A DNA stretch of 64,000 nucleotides from Aplectana chamaeleonis (taxonomy: Eukaryota; Nematoda; Chromadorea; Rhabditida; Cosmocercidae): assembly GCA_029168955.1 (NCBI GenBank), contig JAPDOI010000700.1, forward strand, positions 186,001 to 250,000. Direction: 5' to 3'. Positions 44,281-55,469 of this stretch are shown piece after piece. Every line of letters starts with the position of its first letter. The stretch's first letter is position 1. A program made the position numbers and the translations under genes. Below the pieces are notes generated by a model. The model was given only the letters and a program-made list of their open reading frames with translations, made no database searches and was not told the origin of the DNA.

Positions 44281-44925
44281 TGTAAGCAAGAAAAGTGTCA
44301 AAAGAGAAGAAAAATTCTGGAAGCTTTTCAACTTTATTACCATATCATTTTATTGATTTTCTGGAATTTAAAATTTTGCAACAATTGCCCATTTCACCGA
44401 AGAGCTCCGTGGTATGTAGCTACCCTTTATTTCGGTTGAAAATTGCTGCCGTTTATCGTACGCTGCGTCTTCTTCTCCTTCACACTTTCTCGCTGTCTCT
44501 ACCCTCGTCTCGCACAATCGCGCGAAGGAACAAACTAGAAGGAGATGAATTGTCTGACTATAGGGTAGAAACAATCATCTCGGGGGAAAATCTATTTAGG
44601 AAGAACAATGATAAGAAAATAAATAAAAAACCATAGAATAAAATAAAAGAAGTAAACATCAAAAAATGTTGTTTACACATCTAAACAAAAGTTCTATTAT
44701 TTTGAGCTGATAAAAGGTAAAAATACTTATATTATTTTGAGCTGATAAAAGGTAAAAGTACTACTTCAGCTGAACATCCCCTGCACCCGCAAGTCATTGT
44801 ATAGGCCCAATAGACATTCGAAAGCCTCTACGATTCTGATGGAAGTCGAATGCGTGGCGCATCCTCAGAGAGCTTGGCCTAAGACGAGAGCGGTAGTCTT
44901 TATTCCTTATTTTTGACCAGGGGTG
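44281..44925. other. Unassigned stretch
   Basis: Unique sequence with one short direct duplication (about 28 bp, 'tattttgagctgataaaagg' near 44697 and 44734). No gene is seen. Confidence 0.4.
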
Positions 44926-44926
44926 C

Positions 44927-45093
44927 GTTCCAAGAACGTTTCCACGGCAAAACGCGCCCATGGAATCGTAGCCACGGCCACGTGGGCGCAATTTACAGTT
45001 AAGATTCGCATCCATGGAAAGCAGATTTGTCCATGGTGAGGTTGCTTCTCCTCCCACAGCGTCGTGGGAACGTTCTTGGAACGCACCCCAGGG
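44927..45093. mobile_element. Small foldback MITE
   Basis: 167 bp with ends GGGGTGCGTTCCAAGAACGT and inverted ..TTCTTGGAACGCACCCC (about 24 bp mirrored). It has CCATGG-containing arms (44958 against 45031). Confidence 0.8.
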
Positions 45094-45439
45094 CTCGGCG
45101 TGAAGTGTGATATATCACATAAGGGAGGGGGGGAGGTCGGACCCGTCGGCATCCGGTGGGATGGGGTGTCGGACCTTCGGTCAACCAAGAACCAAGATGA
45201 ACTTCTATCAGGCCGGGAGGGGGGGGTTGAGAGCCATACCGCCTGTCAACGATTTCGTAATCGAAGATGCATTTTTAGGCGATTTAGGATTCACAGGTTC
45301 GATCACGCTAAAGGTAGAAAATTTCGCATTTCTGAGAAACAATGGATAGATGACTGTTCGAGAAGAGCATTGTTCACTGTTATATCTCTTGCAATTTACT
45401 CCACGAAATTGACTCGTGTCCAAGATGCGGTATCGCTTG

Positions 45440-46740
45440 AAGCATAGGATGTTTATGCCATGAAGGCACATAGGTACGGTTGCGGGCGCGGAACTCACAT
45501 TTCAAATACGAATGTCCGCATGTGAAAACGCACCCAAAATAGCATGAACACAGCTTCAAGCCCAAGAGCGCTACACAAGGTGGGCGGAGCCTGTTTTCAT
45601 GCCCTGAGGGCACAAAGGTGCGGCTTCATGCATGGGAACCACAAATTATAATTGGCTATCCGTATGTGAAAACGCACCCAAAATTTCATGGGCGCAGCCT
45701 CAAGCCGAACAGCGCTACATGGGGTGGGGTCCACAAAAAAATCGATAGCTGTGAAATATTTACAAGTATTTAACGAAATTTTAATTAGAGAGCTTCGCGT
45801 TGCTACAACGTGCGGAAAACCTAGCCACGGACCCAAGTAATCAATTTCTTTGTTTTAACCGGTTAAAAACCAGTCTTTGAAGTATGTCATACTTTGAGAG
45901 TTTTGGCCGCGAAATAGCCCCGAAATGCCTGTTAGCCGCATAATAGCCGCGAAATAGCTGCCAAATAACCCTCGCCGCGAAATAGCCGAGAAATAGCCAC
46001 TAAATAAAGCTCGCCGCAAAACAGCCGCCAAATAAATCTCGCCGCGAAATAGCCGCGAAATAGCCGAGAAATAATGCTCTCCAGGTAGATATACGGAGCA
46101 TTCCAGAGGCATGATTCAGATGTCAGCACCTTCGTCGGTTCAATTACCCAAGTTTGAGGTACTTGGACCTCGTTCAGCCTCTAGAGGCCCAGCTCAACCT
46201 TTGGCGGCCCCAGATGGTGCCTCGGCGAGCCGGCGACGGTTGCGTCCTGGTTAATTTTCTTCACTTCTAAATATTTCTCGGGGATATCTCGGCTATTTAT
46301 CGGCTACTTCTTGTGCGGTCCGTGAGAAGCCGAGAAATAGCTGCGAAATGGCCGGGAAATAGCCCACCAGGAGCCGCTGCGGAGTCTGGTGGGCTATTTC
46401 GCGGCTATTTCTCGGTCAAAACTCTCAGAGCAGCTACATAACGATTTTTTCATACATCCCTTCATATGCAGCGCCTTTCGGCTTGAATCTGCGTCCGTGA
46501 AATCTTGGATGCGTTTTCACATCCGTACAGCCATATAGTAAATGTGGTTTTCATGCCCGAAACCGCACCTTTGTGCCCTCAGGGCATGAAAACAGGCTCC
46601 GCCCTTCCTATGTAACGCTGTTCGGCTTGAAGCTTCGTCGATGTGATTCGGGGTGCGTTTTTACATCTGAACAGCCAATTACTTAATGCGGTTTTCGTGC
46701 CCAAAACCGCATCTATGTACCCTAAGGGCATTAATGAATG
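45440..46740. mobile_element. Foldback with 130-bp subrepeats, hosting the CGGCTATTT element
   Basis: The left arm (45440-45730) holds two tandem units with TGTGAAAACGCACCCAAAAT and a GCCCTGAGGGCACAAAGGTG phrase. The right arm (46460-46740) holds the inverted units. Between them sits the separate CGGCTATTT element (45896-46431). Confidence 0.65.
45896..46431. mobile_element. CGGCTATTT foldback element, copy 2 (inverted)
   Basis: Ends TGAGAGTTTTGGCCGCGAAA and ..TCAAAACTCTCA as in 38056-38581. Its unique middle is in the opposite orientation relative to that copy. The arms are again arrays of GCCGCGAAATAGCC. Confidence 0.75.
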
Positions 46741-46911
46741 TTCAACCATTGAACAAACATTTGGTGTCATTGTCCCAGGAGAGTTGTTTTTGTCTGATTT
46801 TTTGGAAGACGTTCATTAACTGCATTATTAGGATTAATTGATGCAATCGATGCATCATTGTATTCTTGACCTATAAATTCGTTCAGTTAAAAATTACGAG
46901 GTGAGAAACTT

Positions 46912-46962
46912 CCCCCCCCCCCCCCGGTTGTAGCCATCACTTTTTTCCCGGGGGGGGGGGGG
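46912..46962. repeat. C14 / G13 homopolymer hairpin
   Basis: A run of 14 C (46912-46925) and a run of 13 G (46950-46962) face each other across 24 bases. They could pair as a hairpin or form G-quadruplex/i-motif structures. Assembly error in run length is possible. Confidence 0.8.
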
Positions 46963-47286
46963 ACTGAGCAAATCAAAATGCTGACTTGGGTGGGGGTCCT
47001 TCCAAGTTCTGAACTGTTGGGCTGTATCACACCTCGCGCCGTAGCCGGTTTTTGACTGACCAAGTTTTGACTAAACTAAATAGATCAATTTAATTCTCTC
47101 GAATAGGTGTTGACTCAAACTGCTCCAAGGCGAACACCTTGTGTCAGGCTGAGTAGGTACGTTTTGTTTTGATCACAATGCGGTTGTTGATGATTGATGA
47201 GTATGCGTGGAGACTTCCTGAACAGATTCCGTGCGAGTTCCAGTTATCCACATAGCCGGAGTGCTGCGTGTTGTGAATGAACGCAA

Positions 47287-47610
47287 TTAATTTTCTTCGC
47301 CTTTTTTCAAATGAAGACTCACAGGCTCGCCTTCACGGGCTGTCCATAGAGGAGAGAATTTATTGAAAAGAGCTCCATGGGAATTTATTGCCATCGAACA
47401 CTGCTCCACATCGTCGCCGTTTAATGAATTTCTCATCACAATTTCTTCAGCTTTTTTCAGACTTTTGAATTCAGGAGATTCTCTCAATTTCAGATTCAAT
47501 AACAATATATTTATGCGCATTTCGCCTGTGAGCGGAACGCCCTCAAGGCCTAAACCCGCAACTGTGTACTTTTCGCACCCAAGAACTGACAATCTACTTT
47601 CCGGACTTCA
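47287..47610 (-). CDS. Unrecognised terminal exon candidate
   Basis: On the minus strand an open stretch of about 105 codons ends at TAA 47287. It contains EKYTVAGLGLEGVPL, LKLRESPEFKSLKKAEE, DDVEQCSMAINSHGALFNKF and LHLKKGEEN. The amino-acid mix is ordinary and not repeat-like, and the frame is the only open one there. No strong acceptor lies directly upstream (a weak AG near 47606-47610) and no partner exon was found. Family unknown. Confidence 0.3.
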
Positions 47611-48171
47611 AGTGGAGGATAAATTATTCTCAAACTCCCCCCAAAAAAATTTTCCATGGGTTCCATCGCAACATCGGGGGCTTTATGGTGTCTTGCACTC
47701 TGTCACGCCTATTTTTCCCGTGCACGAAAAAAAAATGGGCTTGGCCAAGTGTTATGCTGTAGCGCCCCCCCCCCCACTGTAACGATAGCACCATTTGATG
47801 CCTCAGGCACAAACCTCAGCTGTTGTTTTCAATTCTGTGAAGACTACTGTAGTTCATTGTACGCTTTATCGTCAATCTCCGGTTGAAGCCGCGTCGCATC
47901 TAGGAGCGCGCGTGTCGAGCGCGTGGGGATGGTCCCGTTGCCGATAAAAAAACCAACGATCGATATTGCTCACCGCTGATTTTCCCATGATCATCAATCT
48001 CCCATTTATTCTTTTTCTTCATTTTATTTGTTCCTTCCCATCCCCTCTTTTATAATAATTATTCATTACGCCGCTTAGGACAGTCGTGATATAATACACA
48101 AGAACGTCAAAAAATACATAAAATAAATTCACACCGATGATTATTGCTCACAGAATAGATAGTGAAATACC

Positions 48172-49593
48172 TTAGTATGAAAGTATTGGGTTAGAAGCCA
48201 TTCGTTTGAAAACCCTAAAGTTAGTCGGTATAGGATCAATGGTGCTCCTCAACGCAATATAAGCAGAGCCAGCACGCGCAGTAAATGCATGCAATCTAAT
48301 TCCACTCCTAGGTATGGGATATGTGATTTTGATGCTTCCTCCACGCGTTCGCGATGCAGTGAGTCTGTAAAACGAGGACCGCACTACACTAGCTAACCCA
48401 GAAATTATCTTAAAAACCATACAGACATCTCTGAGTCTCCTCCTAGACTGCAATGAGTGTGCTCCTAGAAATTCGTTCCTTATTTTGGATTTCGGAAGAC
48501 GAGAGTATAAGAATCCTCCATATCTAATTACAACCTTGCGGGTATAGTTATTTTGTATTTTTTCGATAGTTTGAATGTCCTTCACCTTATGTGGTGCAAA
48601 CACTGTGGTCCCGCATTCTACCAAGGGCCTAACATACGTTACGAAAGCCTTCATTAAGACACTTTTGTTTTTTGTAGCCAACCCTTTCAGTAACTGGTAA
48701 CTGCGAGCGTTCGCCTTTCTGCAGATTGTTCTGTAGTGTTCTGTGAAATCAAGTTTGTTGTCATAGGAGAACCCCAGGTCAAGGACTTTCTCTACAACAG
48801 GAATCGTTTTATTTTGAATTGTGTATCTTCGTGAAATCTCATTTCTACCTACCCTCAAATGTTGTGTTTTTTCTGGAGCAAGGGGAAGACCTCAGGAAAG
48901 TGCCCAGCTGCCGACTGCATCAATAGCTTTCTGAATTTGATCTGAAAAATTCCCATTGATCTTGCTGTAAATCTTAAAATCGTCAGCATATTGCATACAT
49001 TTGACACCTAGATTCTCAATGATTTTGGCTAAGTCAGCGGTGAAAATGGCGAAAAGAATTGGCGATAGTACTCCTCCTTGTGGAACACCACTCTCGACTT
49101 CATGAACTTCTGACAAAGTTTGGCATACTCTCACTTGGAATGTTCTACCACGGATGAACTCACCTATCCATTTTACCAGCATAGGATGAAAATCTAACTT
49201 TTTCAATTTATATATAAGCTTTATATGACCAACCCGATCGAAAACGTAGAAGAAATCAAAGTGAATTATGTCACATGCTTGTTTTGTTTCGAGAATATTG
49301 GCCCAATCATTTAGACATTCCAAAAGATTCGTTTCGGTTGACCTTCCTTTCATGAAACCATGTTGACAATTCGGAATGATAGGGTTGCATTCAAGATGTC
49401 CCCAAATGTGGGTTTTCAGTATCTTTCCGAAAATTCGGCAAAATAATGATGTTATGGAGACTGGCCTGTAATTCTTTGGATCGTGAGCAGGCTCTTTTTT
49501 GAGCAGTTTTTTCCTTGATATGTTCATCTGAAAATGTGGAACCATTCGGTTCAAAACATACCATGAATAGAAAAAATGTGCAACAGCGCCCAA
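48172..49593 (-). pseudogene. CR1-like LINE reverse transcriptase with one in-frame stop
   Basis: On the minus strand: KKEPAHDPKNYRPVSITSL, FMKGRSTETNLLE, FDFFYVFDRVGHIK, SGVPQGGVLSPILFAIF, the active-site CMQYADDFKIYSK, then a TGA at 48892-48894, then in the same frame GLPLAPEKTQHLRVGR, VLDLGFSYDNKLDF, YVRPLVECGTTVFAP to a stop at 48172. Apart from that single nonsense codon the frame is open for about 470 codons. The 5' part (endonuclease) is missing; the homology starts near 49545, just before MITE C copy 3. Non-autonomous. Confidence 0.85.
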
Positions 49594-49609
49594 TGTATAA
49601 ATACAGAGT

Positions 49610-49777
49610 TACTGTGCTTCTCTGGGTTAAATTTCGGTCCGGAATTTCGTCTCGACATGCTTTGCGGCCGCACGCACTCGAGTCGGTCGAGTTTCCAGCG
49701 CCGAAGCCGACTCCTGCATCCGCAAAGCGTGTCGAGACGCAATTGCGGACCGGAATTGGGCCCGGAGAAGAACAGTA
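49610..49777. mobile_element. MITE family C copy 3 (internally deleted)
   Basis: Left TACTGTGCTTCTCTGGGTTA, right inverted ..GGAGAAGAACAGTA, with only 168 bp between the outer ends. The same mirrored GCGTCTCGACA blocks. It sits at the truncated 5' side of the CR1-like LINE. Confidence 0.8.
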
Positions 49778-50299
49778 CTATACCAACTATTAATAAACGA
49801 AAAAATAGAATTAAATAGAAAACACGAAAAAAGAGATGTGCCAAAGACGACCCGGAGAGATGTTCTTTTTAGTAATATCAGCGGTGAGCGATATCGATCG
49901 TTTTTTGAACCGTAACGGGGCCACCACACACGCTCGACAGGCGCGCTGCGAGTTGCGACGCGGCTTCCCCGTGTTTATAGACAACCGTTGGAGCAGAATC
50001 GTCCTGAGGCCGCCAGGCCCAGCACGATTATGTTTCAGCTGCGTGCTGCAACAGCAGTTGTCCGCAAGTGCAGATATATGAGCCTATATTAGTTTTTACC
50101 GCGTTCTTATACTTTTGACGCGGTGTAATATGGCATTTATTCTTCAAAAATCATGAAAATGTGATCTATAGGTTAAACTTTCTGGTTTTTTGTGTAATCG
50201 TATCAATCGAGGCGCGAAATCTGAATTTGACATCCTTTCCGAACCGCAATGTTGAAAGGACATGGTGCACAAAAAAAGCGCAATAAAACTACGGTGGAA

Positions 50300-52640
50300 A
50301 ACATGGCTCTTTGCCAGATTTCGTTATCGATCGGCAGCACAGCTAATTTTCCGGGTGAGTTACGGTTTTACTTTTTATTCTTGTTTGATTTGGAATTATC
50401 TTTGTTTTTGACTGTTTAAATATTGCGAATAGGGGCTATTCTTAGTGCGTGAGGGAAAATAGCTGTCCTCTCACATACTCAGAAAAGCCCCAACTCGTAA
50501 TATTGTATAAGCGTCAGAAACAAATATGAAGCAGAAACAACAAGAAACAAACGTGAAAAAAAACGAAAAACCGTATCTCACTCAGAAATCAGCTGTGCTG
50601 TCAATCGATAACGAAATCTGGCTAACAAAGAAACCACTATGAGTCATAGTAACCATTCCAAATGAAATGTACTTTTCTAGAAACATTTTTGGGCGTTAAG
50701 TCCGAATATGCCCATCGCAGCTGCCTAGACGCACTTTGAAAGAAGTTATGAGCGTTTTTATAGCTTCGCGGCAAGGTAAGAGTACCCCCTCCCCATGGAA
50801 TTTTTAGAGTGTTTTCGAATTTTTTTCCGAATTTTGCTAAAAACGTATATGTAGGGGTAATCTGGGCTGTTGAACACGAATCCGGGGTTCGTTTCTCGAA
50901 ATCTCAAGGTTTACTGTAGGTTGCGGTAGGTAACATGCCATTTTGGAGGCAAAACCTACCTCAATATTCCGATAATCGACAAATGGACATCAAATTCGTA
51001 TTCAGCACCCCAAACAACCCCCACATAGAAACTTTGAGACAAATCCGAGACTTTGACCAAACTACCGTATACCCACCGTAATCTACCGTAAGCTGTCAAA
51101 AATCGATAAACTGACATCAGATTCGTGTTGAGCACTCCAAATAACCCCCAGAAGAGCGATTTGAGCCACATCTGTCGTCACGTTCCGGAAATCGTCAAAA
51201 GTCGATTTCGCCGTCAATTTTTTCTGCCGATGGGAAGCTTCGAACAAATTTAGTCGAAAAACTTTGGAAAACGACGAATAAACCTCAGATTCGTAATCAG
51301 CACCCTAAATAGCCCTCCAGGGCGAATTTTAAGTCAAATCTGGAATATTTCTCTAAAACGCTTCCTGTAGCCCCCTAATTGGTATAAATAAACGCTGTAA
51401 CCGAAAATCCGAGATGTAAGTCCATAACGCTGTTAGTCTGCGCAAAGTTTGGAAAATGATCCTTCACCCAAACTCTGCCTAGGGGAGTGAAATCGACAGT
51501 TTTGGGCGCTGAACAAGATTATGAGGTGAATATCACGAGCATTTTCGTAAAAATAATGCGCTCTTTGGAGGATACAATAGGTATACTCTGTTTTATCTTG
51601 AATTGCACAAAACACGGTTCGCGAATAGTCCTCTAATTGGCCCGCTACTACCGTAGTGTACGTCCACGCCGCGTTCTCGGCAGACCCGGGTGGCAGGGTG
51701 GGTGGCCGAGTGACGGCATTGATGAATCGATTGCTCTGCACACCGGGTGCACACCATCAGTCTGCAGAAGCGCGTCGTGGAAAATGTTCCTTCACCCAAA
51801 CTACGGTACTAGCGGGCGCTGAAATTAGAGGACTATTGGCGGACCGTGTTCTGTACAATTCAAGATAAACAGAGTATACGAAAATCAGAGGAACAAATGT
51901 CTATATCTTCTTTCAGAGTAGGTCTAGGCAGCTGCGATGGGCATATCCGGACTTTTCGTCCGAAAATGGTTCTAGAAAAGTGCATCTCATAAGGAATGGT
52001 TACTATGACTTTTAGTGGTTCCCTTGTAAGAGGTATGGTATACTTTGTCGCTGTAATGAGCGACAGGCATGCAATCTAACAGAAATCGCGGCGGGACCCG
52101 CATCGGAGCAATGGCAACGGTTGTCGTGGGAACAGATGCCGCGTGTTGGTCGCAGCGACGTGTCGCGGAGGGCTGACATACTGCAAATGTGCCATGGCCT
52201 GTCGCTACCACTGTCGCTGTCGCTGTGCAGTGCACTGCGACAGCGACAGATTTAAAGGGCGGGAGGCGGTCGCTGTCGCTGTGCAGAGCGACGCGACCGT
52301 GTGTCGCAAAAGTATACCATACCCCTAAAGGGGTCTGCAGAGTTTGTGAGACCGGCAAGTGGTCGCCGAGCGTCAACCTTGACGCGGCGACAAAAATGTT
52401 TAAAAACATTATCGTCGCCGCGTCATTTGCCGCTCGCTGGCAGTGATGCAGGGCCGTCGCGGCGCCAATACACTATGCGGCGCCCCCTCGTCGCCCTTCA
52501 CTCTGCGTCGGTCGCCATAGTCGCCAAATGTAATCGATATTACATCACCCAGTGCTGTTCGTCGCTGCGAGCAACGCCGCAACTTGAACTCTGCGGACCC
52601 CTTAAGAGCCAGGTTTCCCACCGTAGTTTTAGTGCGTGAC
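50300..52640. repeat. Nested foldback region
   Basis: Several inverted repeats: 50300-50640 (GCCAGATTTCGTTATCGAT against its inverse), 50640-50735 against 51920-52015 (CATAGTAACCATTCC, GCAGCTGCCTAGAC), 51578-51880 (TATACTCTGTTTTATCTTGA against inverse), and 52030-52330 (GGTATGGTATACTTTGTCGC against GCGAC..AAGTATACCATACC). Between 50940 and 51400 a degenerate unit with a 'TTCGTATTCAGCACCCCAAA' phrase recurs about three times. GCGACAG-rich motifs also occur near 58080. No gene. Confidence 0.6.
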
Positions 52641-52689
52641 CGCAACCGCACCATGTACTTTTAAGATTGCGGTAAACTGCACCTTCGAC

Positions 52690-53834
52690 GCGTCCTGTTC
52701 ACATTTCAAGCAAAATCCTATTTTTCTCCGACCACCCTGAAAATAACCTGGTGGTCATATCCTCTAAAATGTTTACAACTTCTTTGGGAGTCATTCTAAG
52801 CGGCTCCAGAGGGCTTTTTACTTCCGAAAATTGTTCAAGTATATAATATGCATTCCATTTGGGATGAAATGAGTTCCCTTGTGAGCATTAGAATTATCCT
52901 GACTTCGTCTGTTGGAAAAACTCTTTTCTCACGGTCTTCGAATATTCTGCTGAAGGCTTCGCCCAGGAAGATGACGTGCATCGACAAGAAGAGAAGAAGA
53001 GGTCATTTCTCCGCCATTCACAATATTTATTGAATTCTGAAGTGCATGTGGGGCTCCATTGCTATGTATCTTGAATGGGACGGAGGCTGAGTCTTTTGAA
53101 TAGGGTCTGTTCTCTGTTCAGCTGAGACCGCAAGTTTTGCAGGATTTCTTTCGAAATTTTTTGATGATTGGTCCACACATTTCACCTTTTCGATTAGAGT
53201 CTCGTTGCACTGAATGCTCTAGCTTCACAGTGTAAACCTCTTCTATGATTTCTTATTTTTTGGTGTCTTTTTGGCAGAAGAATAGCGTCCAAATTGGTGA
53301 CATTTACTCCGCAGTTAAGGATGTGTTGGTTTTTGGCTGGTCGTCCAGTAGCCAAAATAGCGGCTACATGTATTCTATTCAGAATCCTTTTGGCGGCTCA
53401 ATCCCTCCCTCCCTGAGCAACTTAGCAATAACAAAGTCAGTGGCCAGGCTGGAGACGCTAGTCAAAGGGGCTTTGTGTTGGTCGTCAACTTCGAGCTTAA
53501 AGTGATTTTGACGTCTCGCATCATCGAAATCCAGCCAGGAATCTGACACCCGCTTCCGCCGCCGTCACACAAACTGCCACATTATGCTACAATTTGACAT
53601 GCGCTGTATTATTCGCCTCTTATTCTGTTTCTTGTTTTTTTTTCTCCAAAAGTTTTGTTGTTCTTGGTCCTCGTTAAGTTCATAGGCTGTAAAAAGACGA
53701 AATTTTCGTGGTTACTACGTGAGCGGTAGCCAGACAAATCCCTAATCTATAGAATGCGGAATAAAGATCGCCAGCTGATTCATGTGCCGCGAGAACTCGT
53801 CCAAATCGAAGTATTTGTCTCTTAACTCGTCCAT
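52690..53834 (-). other. Unresolved coding-like region
   Basis: On the minus strand several stretches look coding but do not join cleanly: MDELRDKYFDLDEFSRHMNQ (from 53834), LDFDDARRQNHFKLEVDDQH (near 53530), CNETLIEKVKCVDQSSKNFE (near 53190, after an ATTCAG acceptor) and LRMTPKEVVNILEDMTTRLF (near 52800, to a TGA near 52695). Some parts are open in two or three frames. It could be a decayed gene, a divergent multi-exon gene or an unknown retroelement. I could not build a consistent splice model. Confidence 0.3.
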
Positions 53835-54194
53835 CTTGAATTTACCCCACGAAAACTGGAATCTTCATTCTGGCAGTTTTTTAGTTTTTTTTTCTCGTTT
53901 TACTTCTCTCAGAAACTCGTGGTTGCCATCTGTTGGCGACCTGCAAGTTTAGCGCCGTTGTCAGGCCCCACCAGGGCTGTGCCTTACTGAATTTTGTATT
54001 TCCGTAAATCGTTAATCGTAATTCGTAACTAATAGTGAATTATAAGCCTACGCATAGCCCGAAACTAATTCGTTGTGGAAACGAGTTGACCATTTCATTG
54101 ATGAGGTGTTGTCATCTCGAAGGAGGTATGAGGTTTTTGTTTCAAAATAGCACTGTTTAGAACAGTACTCGATGGGATTTCCAGTACACGTATA

Positions 54195-55467
54195 CAGGCC
54201 GTCCAATAATTTCTGTCTGAAAATTTTCAAAATTCTATAATTTTCCTTAGAAGTGTTATAATATCAGGCAAGTGTAAGAACCTCCTAGAAGGTTCTCCAA
54301 AGTTCTACGCTCGGGGTATATAAGGCGCAGTCGCGGCGTCTAGCTACCTGTACAAGCTAGAATGGAAGCCAGAGGTCGAAAATTCGTACGTTCGTGTACT
54401 ACGAGTGGCTGCTGGGCAACGACACGGGCACCGCGGTCGTCAACATTTGCAGAGCGTGCAAGGAGGGATGCAGTGTCCCAACGCACCAGTCAGTCCCCGC
54501 TGGATTCAGTCGTTTCGAGAGCGGCGACACGAGCCTCGAGGACAGGGAGCACAGCGGGGAGAGCCTTCTACGGTGGACGGATGATGACAGAAGTCCGTCG
54601 CTGTATCAAAAAGGAGGAGAAGCCGGGAAGCCACTGCACCCGTGAACTGGCGACGACGCTCGGCTGCAGCAAGTCCACCATCCACAATCGATTCAACTTA
54701 CTCGGCCACCACAAAGTTCTGGCCCGTTGGATCCCCCCACCGTCTGACGGAAGCCAACAAGCAGAGCCGTGTGGCCGTCTGCCAGTCCCTCCTCCTTCGT
54801 CCGCATCGCAAGGAGTTTCTCGAGGACCTGGTCACTGGGGATGAGAGCTGGGTCCTCTACGAAAACGTGGCCCGCCGTGCCGTCTGGATCCCTCGCGGAG
54901 AAGAGCCGCCGACGACGCCGAAAGCCGACCTGCACCCGCTGAAGATCATGCTCTGCTGCTCGTGGGACACCAAGGGCATGCTGTACTTTGAGCCGCAAAG
55001 CAGGATGGTCACCGCCTTCATCTACACCGATCAGCTCGAGAAACTAGCCGCCGCCATCCGAGAAAAGCGTCCCCGACGGGCCTCGGTCCATCTGCTGCAC
55101 GACAACGCGCGCCCCCACTTGGCGAAGGAGACCCAGCAGAAGTTGGCGACGCTCGGCTGGGAGACGGTTGCCCATCCGCCGTATTCTCCGGACCTCACCC
55201 CCTCCGACTACCACTTGTTCCGCCCGCTGAAGCACCATTTGGCCGGAAGAAAATTCAACAACTACGACAACCTCAAATCCGACATCGCGGACTTCGTCGA
55301 GTCGCAGCCCCCGGAGTTCTGAGCGAAGGGCATCGGCGACCTGCCCAATCGATGGGCCACTGTTGTGGATAACTGTGGTGATTATATTGTTGGTTAGACT
55401 TGTTTTTCATTAAAGTCGAAAAAAATTAAAAATGGTGAAATTTTTGGACAAGAATTATTGGACAACC
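54195..55467 (+). mobile_element. mariner element, irritans-like, complete but frameshifted
   Basis: Ends: CAGGCCGTCCAATAATTTCT at the left and inverted ..GAATTATTGGACAACC at the right, with TA at both flanks (54193-54194 and 55468-55469). About 1.27 kb, the usual mariner length, with one transposase gene. Its GC-rich coding region contrasts with the AT-rich surroundings. Confidence 0.88.
54362..55322 (+). pseudogene. mariner transposase, three frameshifts
   Basis: The reading passes through frames 2, 1, 2 and 3 (shifts near 54390, 54570 and 54735). Recognisable blocks: YYEWLLGND, FESGDTSLEDREHSG, TRELATTLGCSKSTIHNRF, RLTEANKQSRVAVCQSLL, then the catalytic Asp in VTGDESWVLYEN, the second in LLHDNARPHLAKE and the third in YSPDLTPSDYHLFRPL (DD34D), ending with ESQPPEF and TGA. 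The catalytic half (54642-55322) is intact; the DNA-binding half is broken. Confidence 0.88.
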
Positions 55468-55469
55468 TA

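Noticed and set aside
44927..45240. Overlapping open frames around a G-rich block
   Set aside because: They cover a 167-bp foldback with mirrored ends and G-runs; frames are open on both strands because of composition.
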